From positions 62,001-126,000 of the forward strand of contig NZ_JQJY01000003.1 in assembly GCF_000745775.1 (NCBI RefSeq): DNA of 64,000 nucleotides, read 5' to 3'. A program made the position numbers and the translations under genes. The notes beneath the pieces were generated by a model. It was not told where the DNA came from. It saw only the letters and a program-made list of their open reading frames with translations, and did not search any database. Shown here in pieces: positions 8,126-19,200 of this stretch (position 1 is its first letter; each line of letters begins with the position of its first letter). The stretch comes from Flavobacterium sp. ASV13 (GTDB taxonomy: Bacteria > Bacteroidota > Bacteroidia > Flavobacteriales > Flavobacteriaceae).

Positions 8126-9253
8126 TTATTTAGTAGCGTCTTGAATACTGATTTTTTCTCCATCTTTGGTTGCAGTCAAAAATGCAGCGCCATATCCTTT
8201 ACTCTTAGCTTCTTGCAAAAATTTCTTCGCTGCTTCATAATCCGAAGTTTCCTGATAGAAATATTTATAAACATTATTTTCGTAAAGCATCGTTACATTT
8301 TTTAGACCTTTAAAATTTTTAGGCTCTAATGTGGTCTTTTTGATACTAGCAATAAGCTGTACTTTATAAAATGTTCCTTTTACTGCATTTTTTGCTGCTG
8401 TAGATGGCTCAGCAGGTTTAGCTTTTTTTGGAGTTGAAGTATCTTTTGCAGGTCTAACGTCTGACATTTCAGGAATTCCAGAACCAAAATATTCGCTTTT
8501 ATAACTCAAAATAGCGTCTGCAATTGCTTTTGCAATATCATTTTGCCCTTCTTCTGAATTCAGAATATTTCCTTCTGTAGGGTTTGAAACGAAACCTGTT
8601 TCCACTAAAACTCTCGGCATATATGCTTTATGAAGTACCATAAACGGGGCTTGTTTTACACCACCTTGTCTTAGTTTTTTTCCAAGTCGATCAAAATTAT
8701 CTTCGATTTTTGTAGCCAAAGAAATACTGTTATCTAAATATTCTTCTTGCATCAAAGTCATTCCGATCATTGATTCTGGCGAATTCGGATCGTAACCTTC
8801 ATATTTACGCTTATAATCTTTTTCTAATGTAATTACCGAGTTCTCTTTTTTCGCCGCCTCAAGATTCGATGCAACTTTACTCAAACCCATTACATACGTT
8901 TCTGTTCCGTCAGCTGCCGTATTTTTATTGGCATTACAGTGAATTGACACAAAAATATTGGAATTAGCTCTGTTTGCAATGTTAGCTCTTTCAACCAAAT
9001 CAATGAAAACATCCGTTTTACGCGTATAAATCACATCAACATTTGGACTTGATTCTAATATTTTCCCAACTTTTAGCACAATTGCCAAGGCAATATTTTT
9101 TTCTATTCGGCCACTGTAAACAGCTCCAAAGTCATGATCACCATGTCCGGCATCAAGTGTTACTTTAAAAACATTTGCCTGACTGTAAGCACAAAACGAA
9201 ATTATAGTTAGAAAAAAACTAAATAATAGCCTAGTTTTGTTAAATATATTCAT
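8126..9253 (-). CDS. N-acetylmuramoyl-L-alanine amidase with SPOR-like tail
   Basis: This is an Amidase_3 zinc hydrolase that cleaves the peptide stem from muramic acid. The start at 9253 (MNIFNKTRLLFSFF) gives a normal signal peptide ending AYSQ; the longer form from 9319 adds 22 residues without signal character. Zinc ligands are visible in LDAGHGDHDFG, the following Glu in RIEKNIAL, and SIHCNANK; the catalytic Glu is in VLVETGFVSN. A Pro/Lys-rich linker precedes a C-terminal domain (GTFYKVQLIAS) resembling SPOR domains that bind denuded glycan. It is divergent from lptD. Confidence 0.9.
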   Translation of the reverse strand: MNIFNKTRLLFSFFLTIISFCAYSQANVFKVTLDAGHGDHDFGAVYSGRIEKNIALAIVLKVGKILESSPNVDVIYTRKTDVFIDLVERANIANRANSNIFVSIHCNANKNTAADGTETYVMGLSKVASNLEAAKKENSVITLEKDYKRKYEGYDPNSPESMIGMTLMQEEYLDNSISLATKIEDNFDRLGKKLRQGGVKQAPFMVLHKAYMPRVLVETGFVSNPTEGNILNSEEGQNDIAKAIADAILSYKSEYFGSGIPEMSDVRPAKDTSTPKKAKPAEPSTAAKNAVKGTFYKVQLIASIKKTTLEPKNFKGLKNVTMLYENNVYKYFYQETSDYEAAKKFLQEAKSKGYGAAFLTATKDGEKISIQDATK

Positions 9254-9335
9254 AAATCTAAAAGTTAATTTTAATAATTTGCAACTGTTATAATTTTCGC
9301 AATTGATTATTTTTGCCAAAAAATTATATGTAGTT

Positions 9336-12080
9336 TTGACATGTCAAAAAACAAGCCATACTTTTACAAAAATAGCATTTAAACCTTTGCACACAAACTT
9401 ATTTAATATCGTTTTAATATCATTTTTCCTAACACTAGGATGTGGTAAAGTATATTCACAAGATATAAAAAGCCCAAAAAAACCGTTACCAACTGTAAAA
9501 CAAACAGATAAAGGCTCAACTGCAAAAACTGATGCAGCAAAACAAAAAGATCAATCTGTAGCTACAAAAGTTGATACTGTAAAAATTGACAGTATCAAGC
9601 CTGTAAAGACTTTTCTTGATGGTAAAGTAAAGTATAAGGCAAAAGATTATGCCACAATTGACAAAAAAAAGAAACAGCTTACCTTATATAATGAAGCTGA
9701 ACTCTACTATAAAGATGTAGAATTAAAATCTGGAATCATTGTTTTGGATTATGGAAAAGATGAAGTTTATGCCGGAAGAATAAAAGATTCGGCAGGAGTT
9801 TTAACTCAGTATCCAAATTTCAAACAAGGATCAAATGAAGTACAACCAGATTCGATTCGTTTTAATTTCAAGACTAAAAAAGCCTTAATTTTCAATTCTA
9901 GAACAGAGCAAGGTGAATTCAAAATTAAAGCTGCGGTTACTAAAAAAGAAAACGATTCGGTTTACTTTTTAAGAGGCGCACGTTTCACCACATCAACAGA
10001 TGTAGACAACCCAGAATATTACTTCCAGACTAATAAAGTAAAATTTGTTCCCGGAAAAAAGGTAGTAACCGGCTTAACCAATATGGTTATTGCAGATGTC
10101 CCTACTCCACTAGCTTTGCCGTTTGCTTATTTTCCAATGAGCCAAGAAAAAAGTGTTTCAGGGATTATCTTACCAAGTTATAACGACTCAAACACAAGAG
10201 GTTTCTCCCTTCAAAACGGAGGATATTATTTTGCTTTGAGCGATAATTACGACTTGACTGTTTTAGGAGATTATTATACCAACGGAAGTTACGCTTTGCG
10301 TTTTGAATCGGCGTATGCCACGAGATATAAATACAGAGGAAATATCAATGTACGTTTTGAGAATTTAATCAGCAGCGAACGAGGCTATCCTGATTATTCG
10401 AAACAAAAAATCTACAACATTCAGTGGTCGCACTCAAAAGATACTAAATCCAATCCAAATTCAACCTTTTCTGCATCGGTAAACATGGGTAGTAGTAAGT
10501 ATTTTAAGCAATCGATCAATCAGGCAAATATTGGTTCTAATTTGAACAATACATTAAGTTCATCTATTTCATGGAATAAGACTTTTAATACTATTCCGCA
10601 AGCCAGAATAGCATTAACAGCCACACATTCGCAAAATACCCAAACCGAAGTCATTAACATGACTTTGCCATCACTTCAGGCGAGTATTGACCGTATTTAT
10701 CCTTTTGTTGGAAAAGACGGAGTAAAAAAAGGTTTCATAAAAAACATCAATTTACAATATAACTTAAGCGGGAAAAATAGTTTTGTAACTACTGATTCTT
10801 TATTCTTTAAGCCACAAATGTTTAGAGATGCCCAAATTGGAATGCAGCATACAATTCCGCTAAGCACTAACTTTAAGCTTTTCAAATATTTTAGTGCCGG
10901 AATGTCAACCAATTATCAGGAAACATGGGTAACTAAAACAATCAGCCGAAGCTACAACGTAGACCAAAGCAAAGTTGTGGACACACCTGTAAATGGTTTT
11001 GATGCTTTTAGAACTTATAATTTCAGCTCAAATTTAGGAACAACAATTTACGGGACATTCAATTTTGGTGCAGACAAAAAGATTCAATCGATTCGTCACG
11101 TCATGCGTCCGTCTATTACATACGCATACACGCCAAGTTTTGAAAAATACTACGATACTTATGCCGTAGATGCTTCTGGTCGAATTACAACTGAATACAC
11201 CCGTTTTGAAAATGGTGTTTACGGAGCTCCAGGAAAAGAAAATTCAAATGTTGTAGGCTTTGCATTAAGCAATACTTTTGAAGCAAAAGTAAGAGACCGC
11301 GACAGCACAAAAACGGAACCTAAAAAAATAATGTTGTTAAACAACTTAAACTTCAGCACGAGCTACAATTTTAATGCCGACGGAAAACAAGTTCTTGCCT
11401 GGCAGCCTGTCCTTGTATCAGGAGGAACACAGTTTTTTGACAATAAATTGAATATGAATTTTGGTGCTACTTTAGATCCTTATGCAATTGACAATTCAGG
11501 AACAAGAATTGATAAATATAATATTGATAACGGAGGAAGTTTATTTAGAATGACAAGTGCCAATGTTACTTTAAATTATTCGTTTTCTAATAAAGGCGGA
11601 GACAAAGAAAAAACGAATACACAGAGCCAGCGGAACGGAGGTCGTAATGATGATTTGTTTGGAACCAATACCGACTTAACCGATAGTAGAAACAGTCAGT
11701 TTGCCAATGAAAAAGACGATGATAAAGATGTTATATCAGAATTTTTCAATGCAAAAATTCCGTGGGATATGACAATGGCTTACTCATTAACATACTCAAA
11801 TGTAAATAGAGAAAACAAAATAAGCGGAAACTCCATAATGATTTCTATCAATACCGATATTACACCAAAATGGAAAGGCGGAGTTTCGACAGGATATGAC
11901 TTTGTACAAAAAGGGATTACTTTTACTCAATTCCGTTTTGAAAGAGATTTATTAAGCTGGAGAATGGCTTTTAACTGGCAACCATTAGGAACAAATTCGA
12001 ACTGGAATTTCTTTATCGGAATTAAATCTGGTATGCTTAGCGATATCAAATGGAACAAACGAAGCGTTTCAAATAGATAA
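9336..12080 (+). CDS. lptD: LPS assembly protein LptD (Bacteroidota type)
   Basis: LptD is the outer-membrane barrel that inserts LPS. The product is about 914 aa, with an N-terminal hydrophobic signal (NLFNIVLISFFLTLGCG, then VYSQD), a Thr/Lys-rich linker, an OstA-like periplasmic domain (YKAKDYATIDKKKKQLTLYN onward), then a long Tyr/Asn-rich barrel. No ATG opens the frame near the 5' end. TTG codons occur at 9303 and 9336; I prefer 9336 because a TAnnTTTG match (TATTTTTG, 9308-9315) lies just before it and would otherwise fall inside the gene. The exact start is uncertain. The gene is divergent from the amidase. Confidence 0.88.
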   Translation: MTCQKTSHTFTKIAFKPLHTNLFNIVLISFFLTLGCGKVYSQDIKSPKKPLPTVKQTDKGSTAKTDAAKQKDQSVATKVDTVKIDSIKPVKTFLDGKVKYKAKDYATIDKKKKQLTLYNEAELYYKDVELKSGIIVLDYGKDEVYAGRIKDSAGVLTQYPNFKQGSNEVQPDSIRFNFKTKKALIFNSRTEQGEFKIKAAVTKKENDSVYFLRGARFTTSTDVDNPEYYFQTNKVKFVPGKKVVTGLTNMVIADVPTPLALPFAYFPMSQEKSVSGIILPSYNDSNTRGFSLQNGGYYFALSDNYDLTVLGDYYTNGSYALRFESAYATRYKYRGNINVRFENLISSERGYPDYSKQKIYNIQWSHSKDTKSNPNSTFSASVNMGSSKYFKQSINQANIGSNLNNTLSSSISWNKTFNTIPQARIALTATHSQNTQTEVINMTLPSLQASIDRIYPFVGKDGVKKGFIKNINLQYNLSGKNSFVTTDSLFFKPQMFRDAQIGMQHTIPLSTNFKLFKYFSAGMSTNYQETWVTKTISRSYNVDQSKVVDTPVNGFDAFRTYNFSSNLGTTIYGTFNFGADKKIQSIRHVMRPSITYAYTPSFEKYYDTYAVDASGRITTEYTRFENGVYGAPGKENSNVVGFALSNTFEAKVRDRDSTKTEPKKIMLLNNLNFSTSYNFNADGKQVLAWQPVLVSGGTQFFDNKLNMNFGATLDPYAIDNSGTRIDKYNIDNGGSLFRMTSANVTLNYSFSNKGGDKEKTNTQSQRNGGRNDDLFGTNTDLTDSRNSQFANEKDDDKDVISEFFNAKIPWDMTMAYSLTYSNVNRENKISGNSIMISINTDITPKWKGGVSTGYDFVQKGITFTQFRFERDLLSWRMAFNWQPLGTNSNWNFFIGIKSGMLSDIKWNKRSVSNR

Positions 12081-12108
12081 ACAATTTTCGAATCAAAATA
12101 CTTTCATT

Positions 12109-12489
12109 ATGAAAAAAATCATCTTTACCGAAAAAGCTCCGGCTCCAATCGGTCCGTATAATCAGGCTGTATTATCAGGAAACACACTTTATGCTTCTGG
12201 CCAAATTGCTATCAATCCAGCTTCAGGAGAACTTGTAACCGATAATATCAACGACGAAACAAAACAAGTTATGGAGAATATTGCAGCTATTTTAGAAGCT
12301 GCAGATATGACTTTTGAAAATGTTGTCAAAGCAACTATTTTCATCATGGACATGAACAACTTTGGAGCAATAAACACTGTTTACGGTTCTTATTTTAACG
12401 AAAAAACCGCTCCAGCTCGTGAAACGGTTCAAGTGGCTTGTCTGCCAAAAAATGTTAATGTAGAAATTTCTATAATTGCTGTGCAATAG
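12109..12489 (+). CDS. ridA: RidA family enamine/imine deaminase
   Basis: RidA hydrolyses reactive enamine and imine intermediates, such as 2-aminoacrylate, in the cytoplasm. The 126-aa length is standard. The sequence opens KAPAPIGPYNQAVLSGN, contains LYASGQIA and ends VACLPKNVNVEISIIA. The conserved substrate-binding Arg is in APARETVQVA. It lies 28 bp after lptD. Its last 20 bases overlap the end of mgsA, which is read in the opposite direction. Confidence 0.93.
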   Translation: MKKIIFTEKAPAPIGPYNQAVLSGNTLYASGQIAINPASGELVTDNINDETKQVMENIAAILEAADMTFENVVKATIFIMDMNNFGAINTVYGSYFNEKTAPARETVQVACLPKNVNVEISIIAVQ

Positions 12490-12844
12490 CATCTAATAAC
12501 AATTGTGCCGTTGCTTCATTTGTTGCCAGCGGCACATTATGCACATCGCAAACACGAATTAGCATATTGATATCTGCTTCATGTGGATGACTTGACAAAG
12601 GGTCTTTAAAAAAGAAAACCATCTTAGTTATTCCTTCCGCAACTCTTCCCGCAATTTGGGCATCACCACCTAACGGACCAGAAAGCATTTTCTGTGTCTT
12701 AAATCCAGCAGCTTCAGCTTTTCCTCCGGTCGTTCCGGTACCAATCAGCCTTATTTTTTCATTGTGTAAAACAGCTTCATTTTTGATTAAAAAATCAATT
12801 AAATCCGCTTTTTTTCCGTCATGAGCAATAATTGCAATTTCCAT
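12470..12844 (-). CDS. mgsA: methylglyoxal synthase
   Basis: MgsA converts dihydroxyacetone phosphate to methylglyoxal and phosphate, a bypass that relieves phosphosugar build-up. The start at 12844 (MEIAIIAHDGKK) gives the usual length of about 124 aa; an upstream in-frame ATG at 12880 would overlap the next gene. Active-site segments are visible: GTGTTGG for phosphate binding, GPLGGDAQI with the catalytic Asp, and DPLSSHPHEADI with the conserved His. It is the last gene of a sugar-phosphate cluster and overlaps ridA by 20 bp, tail to tail. Confidence 0.93.
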   Translation of the reverse strand: MEIAIIAHDGKKADLIDFLIKNEAVLHNEKIRLIGTGTTGGKAEAAGFKTQKMLSGPLGGDAQIAGRVAEGITKMVFFFKDPLSSHPHEADINMLIRVCDVHNVPLATNEATAQLLLDAIAQQL

Positions 12845-12854
12845 AAATCCAGAA

Positions 12855-13706
12855 CTATTGATTAGCAACATGGTAAGCAATTAAACCGTCAATAGGTCTT
12901 CTTAAAACATTTCCTAATTTAAGCTCATATTTATCGAAAGTTTCTTGTAATTCATCTTTTAAATAAAATGCAATAGAACCTACGAAATGCACAGGAACTT
13001 CTTTACAGTTATCAAACTGCTTAATATAGTTTTTAACGAAAGATTTCATTCCTTTGAAAATAATTTTTCTACAGAATTCAGTGTCTTTATGTTTAATTAA
13101 AAACTTTGCATAAGTCGCTAAATAAGCATTTGGATTTGGCTCTTTGTATAATTTATTTTTAATAAAATCAGGATCAACGTCGTACTCTTTTTCAAGTTCA
13201 ACTGCTAATTCTTTAGGCATTTTATTAAAATAATACTTTCTGATTAATTCTTTTCCAAAAACATTTCCGCTGCAGTCATCCATTACGATATATCCTAATG
13301 ATTGTACTTTTTGATGCAATACTTTTCCATCAAAATAACTGCAATTAGATCCTGTTCCAAGGATTGAAACAATAGCTTCTTCGCCTTTAGGAGTTGTTGC
13401 GTAAACAGCCGCATAAGTATCTTCCTGAACATCTACGATGGCATTAGAGAAATACTCCTGAAAGATTTGTTTTAACCATTCTTTCATTCTGTCTGTTCCG
13501 CATCCTGCTCCGTAGAAGAACAAATGTGAAGCATTTTTTTTATTTTGCAAAATATCAAAACGGTCGTTTAATCTTTCGATGATTTCCGGACCATCAAGAA
13601 TTTCAGGGTTCAAACCTAAAGTTTGTGTCGTGAATAATACTTTTCCATTATCATCAATTGCAATCCAATCTGCCTTAGTAGATCCACTATCAACTATTAA
13701 TTTCAT
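12855..13706 (-). CDS. BadF/BadG-type ATPase, GlcNAc kinase-like
   Basis: This is an actin-like ATPase fold sugar kinase, closest in type to N-acetylglucosamine kinases. The phosphate-1 motif is at the N-terminus (VDSGSTKADW), phosphate-2 is around ILGTGSNCSYFDGK, and the adenosine motif is HFVGSIAFYL. A Cys pair (GAGCGTD) occurs near residue 68. At 283 aa it matches the flavobacterial family. It sits between gapA and mgsA, which supports a role in amino-sugar or glycolytic phosphate metabolism. The exact substrate is not shown by the sequence. Confidence 0.82.
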   Translation of the reverse strand: MKLIVDSGSTKADWIAIDDNGKVLFTTQTLGLNPEILDGPEIIERLNDRFDILQNKKNASHLFFYGAGCGTDRMKEWLKQIFQEYFSNAIVDVQEDTYAAVYATTPKGEEAIVSILGTGSNCSYFDGKVLHQKVQSLGYIVMDDCSGNVFGKELIRKYYFNKMPKELAVELEKEYDVDPDFIKNKLYKEPNPNAYLATYAKFLIKHKDTEFCRKIIFKGMKSFVKNYIKQFDNCKEVPVHFVGSIAFYLKDELQETFDKYELKLGNVLRRPIDGLIAYHVANQ

Positions 13707-13792
13707 TTTATTTTTTTGTTTTTTGAGTTAGTTTTTCTTCATTTAAATAAAAAGTGTATTTTTTACATTAATTAAAGACGTAACAAAATAAG

Positions 13793-13824
13793 AAAATCCC
13801 GTTACTTGGAGATAACGGGATTTT
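13793..13824 (-). terminator. intrinsic terminator after gapA
   Basis: A perfect 12-bp stem (aaaatcccgtta/taacgggatttt) has an 8-nt loop, with T-rich sequence following on the minus strand. It lies 16 bp past the gapA stop. Confidence 0.8.
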
Positions 13825-13840
13825 GCAAAAATATATAATA

Positions 13841-14878
<1,038 letters not shown>

Positions 14879-14937
14879 CTAATTTAAAAGTCTAATTTCC
14901 TCACAATAAACTTTCTTTCCTTTTAAACTTTTATTTA

Positions 14938-15924
14938 TTAGGTCGACATGATGTCTGACACTCTTAACAATTCTCTATCAATTTCTGATTTTCCTTTAAT
15001 AGCCTGTTCAAGCGGAGTCAAAACAACTTTATCCTCTTTTAGTCCAACCATATAATTTGATTTTCCTTCTAATAAAGATTCTACAGCTTTTACTCCTAAA
15101 CGGCTTGCTAAAACACGGTCAAAACAAGATGGAGAACCACCACGCTGCATGTGTCCTAAAACAGAAACTCGTACGTCATATTCAGGCAAATTAGCTTCAA
15201 CGTAATCTTTTAATTCGAATACATTTTTACCAATTTTATCGCCTTCTGCAATAACTACTATACTTGATGATTTTCCTGAAGCTTTACTTTTTTGAAGTGA
15301 GTCTAGCAATCTGTCTAAACCTAAGTCTTCTTCAGGAATAAGGATTTCTTCAGCACCTGCTCCAATTCCGGCATTAAGCGCAATATGCCCAGCATCTCTA
15401 CCCATAACCTCAACAAAAAACAAACGGTTATGTGAACTTGCTGTATCTCTAATTTTATCAATAGAATCAACAACAGTATTTAAAGCTGTGTCATATCCTA
15501 ATGTATAACTTGTACCATAAATATCATTGTCAATGGTACCGGGAATTCCTATTACTGGAAAATCGTACTCTGAATTAAAAATTAAACCTCCGGTAAAACT
15601 TCCGTCTCCTCCAATAACTACTAGAGCATCAACTCCAGCTTTTAAAAGATTCTCGTGAGCTTTTTTTCTACCTTCTGGGGTTCTAAACTCAACTGAACGA
15701 GCTGATTTCAAGATCGTTCCACCTTTGTTTACAATATTATTAACGCTTCGAGGGCCCATTTCTTTAAAATCACCTTCGATCATTCCTTGATACCCTCTAT
15801 AAATTCCTATGCATTCTATATTATGATAAGCGCATGTTCGAACAACTGATCGTATTGCAGCATTCATTCCTGGTGAGTCTCCTCCCGAAGTAAGAACACC
15901 AACTTTTTTTATTGTTTTTGGCAT
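14938..15924 (-). CDS. pfkA: ATP-dependent 6-phosphofructokinase
   Basis: PfkA phosphorylates fructose 6-phosphate to the 1,6-bisphosphate, the committed glycolytic step. The 328-aa protein has the ATP-binding GVLTSGGDSPGMNAAIR at residues 8-24, the catalytic GIPGTIDNDI, and EVMGRDAGHIAL for substrate contact. The start MPKTIKKVGV is the first ATG and is preceded by an A/T-rich leader. It heads the minus-strand set pfkA, gapA, GlcNAc-kinase-like, mgsA. Confidence 0.96.
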   Translation of the reverse strand: MPKTIKKVGVLTSGGDSPGMNAAIRSVVRTCAYHNIECIGIYRGYQGMIEGDFKEMGPRSVNNIVNKGGTILKSARSVEFRTPEGRKKAHENLLKAGVDALVVIGGDGSFTGGLIFNSEYDFPVIGIPGTIDNDIYGTSYTLGYDTALNTVVDSIDKIRDTASSHNRLFFVEVMGRDAGHIALNAGIGAGAEEILIPEEDLGLDRLLDSLQKSKASGKSSSIVVIAEGDKIGKNVFELKDYVEANLPEYDVRVSVLGHMQRGGSPSCFDRVLASRLGVKAVESLLEGKSNYMVGLKEDKVVLTPLEQAIKGKSEIDRELLRVSDIMST

Positions 15925-16177
15925 TATTTAAGTATTAAGTTGTAAAATTAGCAAACATTCGGCACTTTTCAGGCTATGTTTATCATAAATTAATAAAATA
16001 TGTTAAATTCAAACGTTTTCGTTAATAAGTTTTTTGGTGGCAAAAAATTCATTTAAAATAATAAAAGGCGCTTATTTTAATTAAATCCTTAAAATTAACA
16101 ATACATAAATGAAGTGTTATAAAATTACGAAGTGCCTTCATTTGAAAAAAAATGTTTAAATCTTTAAATTTAAGCAT

Positions 16178-16212
16178 AAAAAAAACCATTACGAGAATAA
16201 TGGCTTTTTTTA
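16178..16212 (-). terminator. intrinsic terminator after tamB
   Basis: On the minus strand a stem of about 13 bp with one mismatch (taatgg core) is followed by a T run. It overlaps the tamB 3' end. The rest of the 16-kb gap (15925-16177) shows no gene. Confidence 0.75.
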
Positions 16213-16220
16213 ACAATATC

Positions 16221-19200
16221 TTAAAAATCATCGTTGTCAGGAATTAATCCTTGATTATTATTTACGGGTGGAGGTTTCTTCTCTTCTTCTTTTTTCTCAG
16301 GTTTCTTTTTATTCTTATCCGCATCCTTTTTATTGGTAAAATTGATGTAATCTGGATTTAAATACGAATCCTGAACATCATCTGAAGAACCTTTTATTGT
16401 ACGCTCTAATTTATGGCTTTTAAAAAGCTTGTTTACCAATTCACTGAACGTATCAAAATCGACTTCATATGAAATACCGACACCTTGTGTATAACCAATT
16501 CCTTGTCCTATATAATTAATGTCGTTTTCTTTGTTAAACAACCTAAGATTCATTGAACCATCTTCATTAACTCGATAAAGGATTTCAATATCTCCGACAA
16601 TAGCCGATTCATTGACTCCTCCTACTGGAACTCCGACTTTTCCGTTGATCGAAATTTTTTCATTAATCTGAGATGATATATTAGCCACAAACTGACCATC
16701 TGCTTCCTGACCAATTCGTTTGTCTGCAGAAATAAAGTTCAAATCAATATTTACTTTATCATTGTCAGATTTGATAATACCACCTAATAAACTTGCTGCA
16801 GTTTCTGCAAATGTTCCAGACAAGTCACTTTGATTAAATCCATCCGGACTCATAAACGAACCTGTCGAAAGCAAATACAAAGCCTGTGTCTGACGAACAT
16901 CTTTATCGTCCAGCTTATATTGTATTTCCGACTTTAAAACACTGCTTACAGATGGAAACTGAATATCAAAATTAGGATCAGGACTCGTTAAATCTCCTCT
17001 TAATCCAATAACAACTTCAACCGGCACTTTTTTATTGAAAGATGAATTCTCTAATAATACCGCTGGATTTGCAGATGTTTTGTACACAGCTTCCAGATTC
17101 AATTGCGCTTTCATTGGGTTTCCTTCCCAAATGATAGATCCACCTTTTTTTACAGCGAATTTTTTATCAATCAAACCGCCATATTTAAAATTATAAGTTC
17201 CTTCGTATGCCTGGAAATCCCCCCACATATTAAATTTACCCAGTGTATTGATTTTAAACAACAAAGATCCATAACCTTTACCTTTCATACCGTGACCAGA
17301 ATTTCTATCCAAGATTACTTCAACCTCTGCATCTGGTGTAATATCAAAATCAAATTCTAATTCAAGTCCGTTGTAATTTCTTGTTTTTTCTACAATTCCA
17401 TTGGCTAAATTGTATTTTTCCTTTGGCGTTACAAAATGTATCCAGCTACTTTCGGCAACGCTTTGTGCATTACTAATCGGAATTTTAATTTCTGTTCCTT
17501 TTTCAGATTTGGCATCTACTTTAATAAATAAACCTTCTGTTGGACCTTTTATACTTGCAGTTCCATTAATAAATGCAGTTCCAAAGTACGCCGCATCTTC
17601 ACTATCTTTAGTATCAAGTGCCAATAATCTTTTTGAAGTAACGGTTAAATCCAGTTTCCAGTCACCAAAATTATGATGTTCAATCGTTCCATTCAGCAAT
17701 CCTTTTGTTTTGTATTTCGTATCGGTCAGCTGATTATTTCTAAATAAGAACTTCTCATCCGTCAAATCAATTACTGTTCGATCGCTCAGCTCATAATCTG
17801 TATTTAAATACGGAATTGTCATTCCGGCTTTTTCAACATACAATCTTCCGTTGATTTCAGGTTTTTTAAGATTCCCAACAACAGCCGCATTTCCTGAAAC
17901 TGAACCACGCACATTTGAAATAACATCAACACCAACTGTTCCTAAAGTCGCCAGATTAAATCCTTCGAGCTTTAGATTCAAATCTAAAAATGTTTCTTTA
18001 TTTTCAATCGCAAAAGTTCCGTTTGCTTTAAACGATTCGGTAAATCCATTCTGAATTGAAGAATTTATCGTGAATTTTTTAAAACTTTCATCTCCCGAAA
18101 TATCAAAATTCAACGTTCCTAATTCGGTTTTATTCAAATTAAGATGATCAATTTTGATGGAAGCAGTCGGCTGATAAACATTCTTGTTCTGCTTATAATT
18201 TACACTTCCATTCAAATTTCCATTAAAGACAAACTTGGAATTAAATGGCGTAATTTTATTTATATCAACATCTTCAAAGTTGAGGACGAGATCTTTATAA
18301 TCTGTTCCTTTAATAACTCCGTTTAAATCAATCTTTTGATTTTCGTGTGATAAGACAATATTATTAAAATTGAAATTTTTAAAATATTGATCTATAATAA
18401 TCTGATTATCCTTCTCTGCATCTTCATTCAAATACCATATATAGTCTTTGAACTTCATTTCAGATTTTTTAATTCCTACTATATTATTTTTGTTTTTATC
18501 GATAGTATGAAACAAATCCAGATTGAAATAATCCTGTCCTTTATCACCTCCCTTAAACTCTGAACGAACAAATAATGTATCTTTTGCTGTTACATTGATC
18601 AAATTGAAATCACGTATTTTATAATAGGGCGTTTTGATACTATCTAACTCAACATACGCATTATAAAGTGTATTTTTATTATCTATGTTGATTCTGATAT
18701 TATCAAATGTATTTTTAGCTGCGGTTATTTTCTGAGATTTAAATCTAAATTTAAATTCCTGTAAATCTGCATCAATTTTACCACGAACAACTGTAGACGA
18801 ATCAATATTCACATCCGGATAAAGCATCTCGACAACTTTGTCATAAACATGGAAGTTGAAACGAAGAAATTGTCCTTTTCGAACTTTATAAGGCTTATAA
18901 TTGGTATACAAACTTCCTACTGAATTCATTACCAATTTATCCAACTGATCAAAACGGAATTTTCCAACAATTTTTCCGTTTACAACATCTGTTGAATTAA
19001 CTGTTATAGTACGTAGTTTATCAGCATCAAAACTAGAATTGATTGTTACATCATCAAAAGCATACGTGTTTTTAGGATTTTTATAGACGGCATCTTTGAT
19101 AAAAATATTTCCCTGTAGATTTTCGATTGAATTTCCAGAAACCTGAACAACTGCATCTCCATTGAAATGCGAAATAGAATCCGACACAAATCTTAATTTT

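Noticed and set aside
10697..10912. Antisense frames within lptD and tamB as extra genes
   Set aside because: They lie wholly inside long, well-supported coding regions and have no leader, family motif or spacing of their own.
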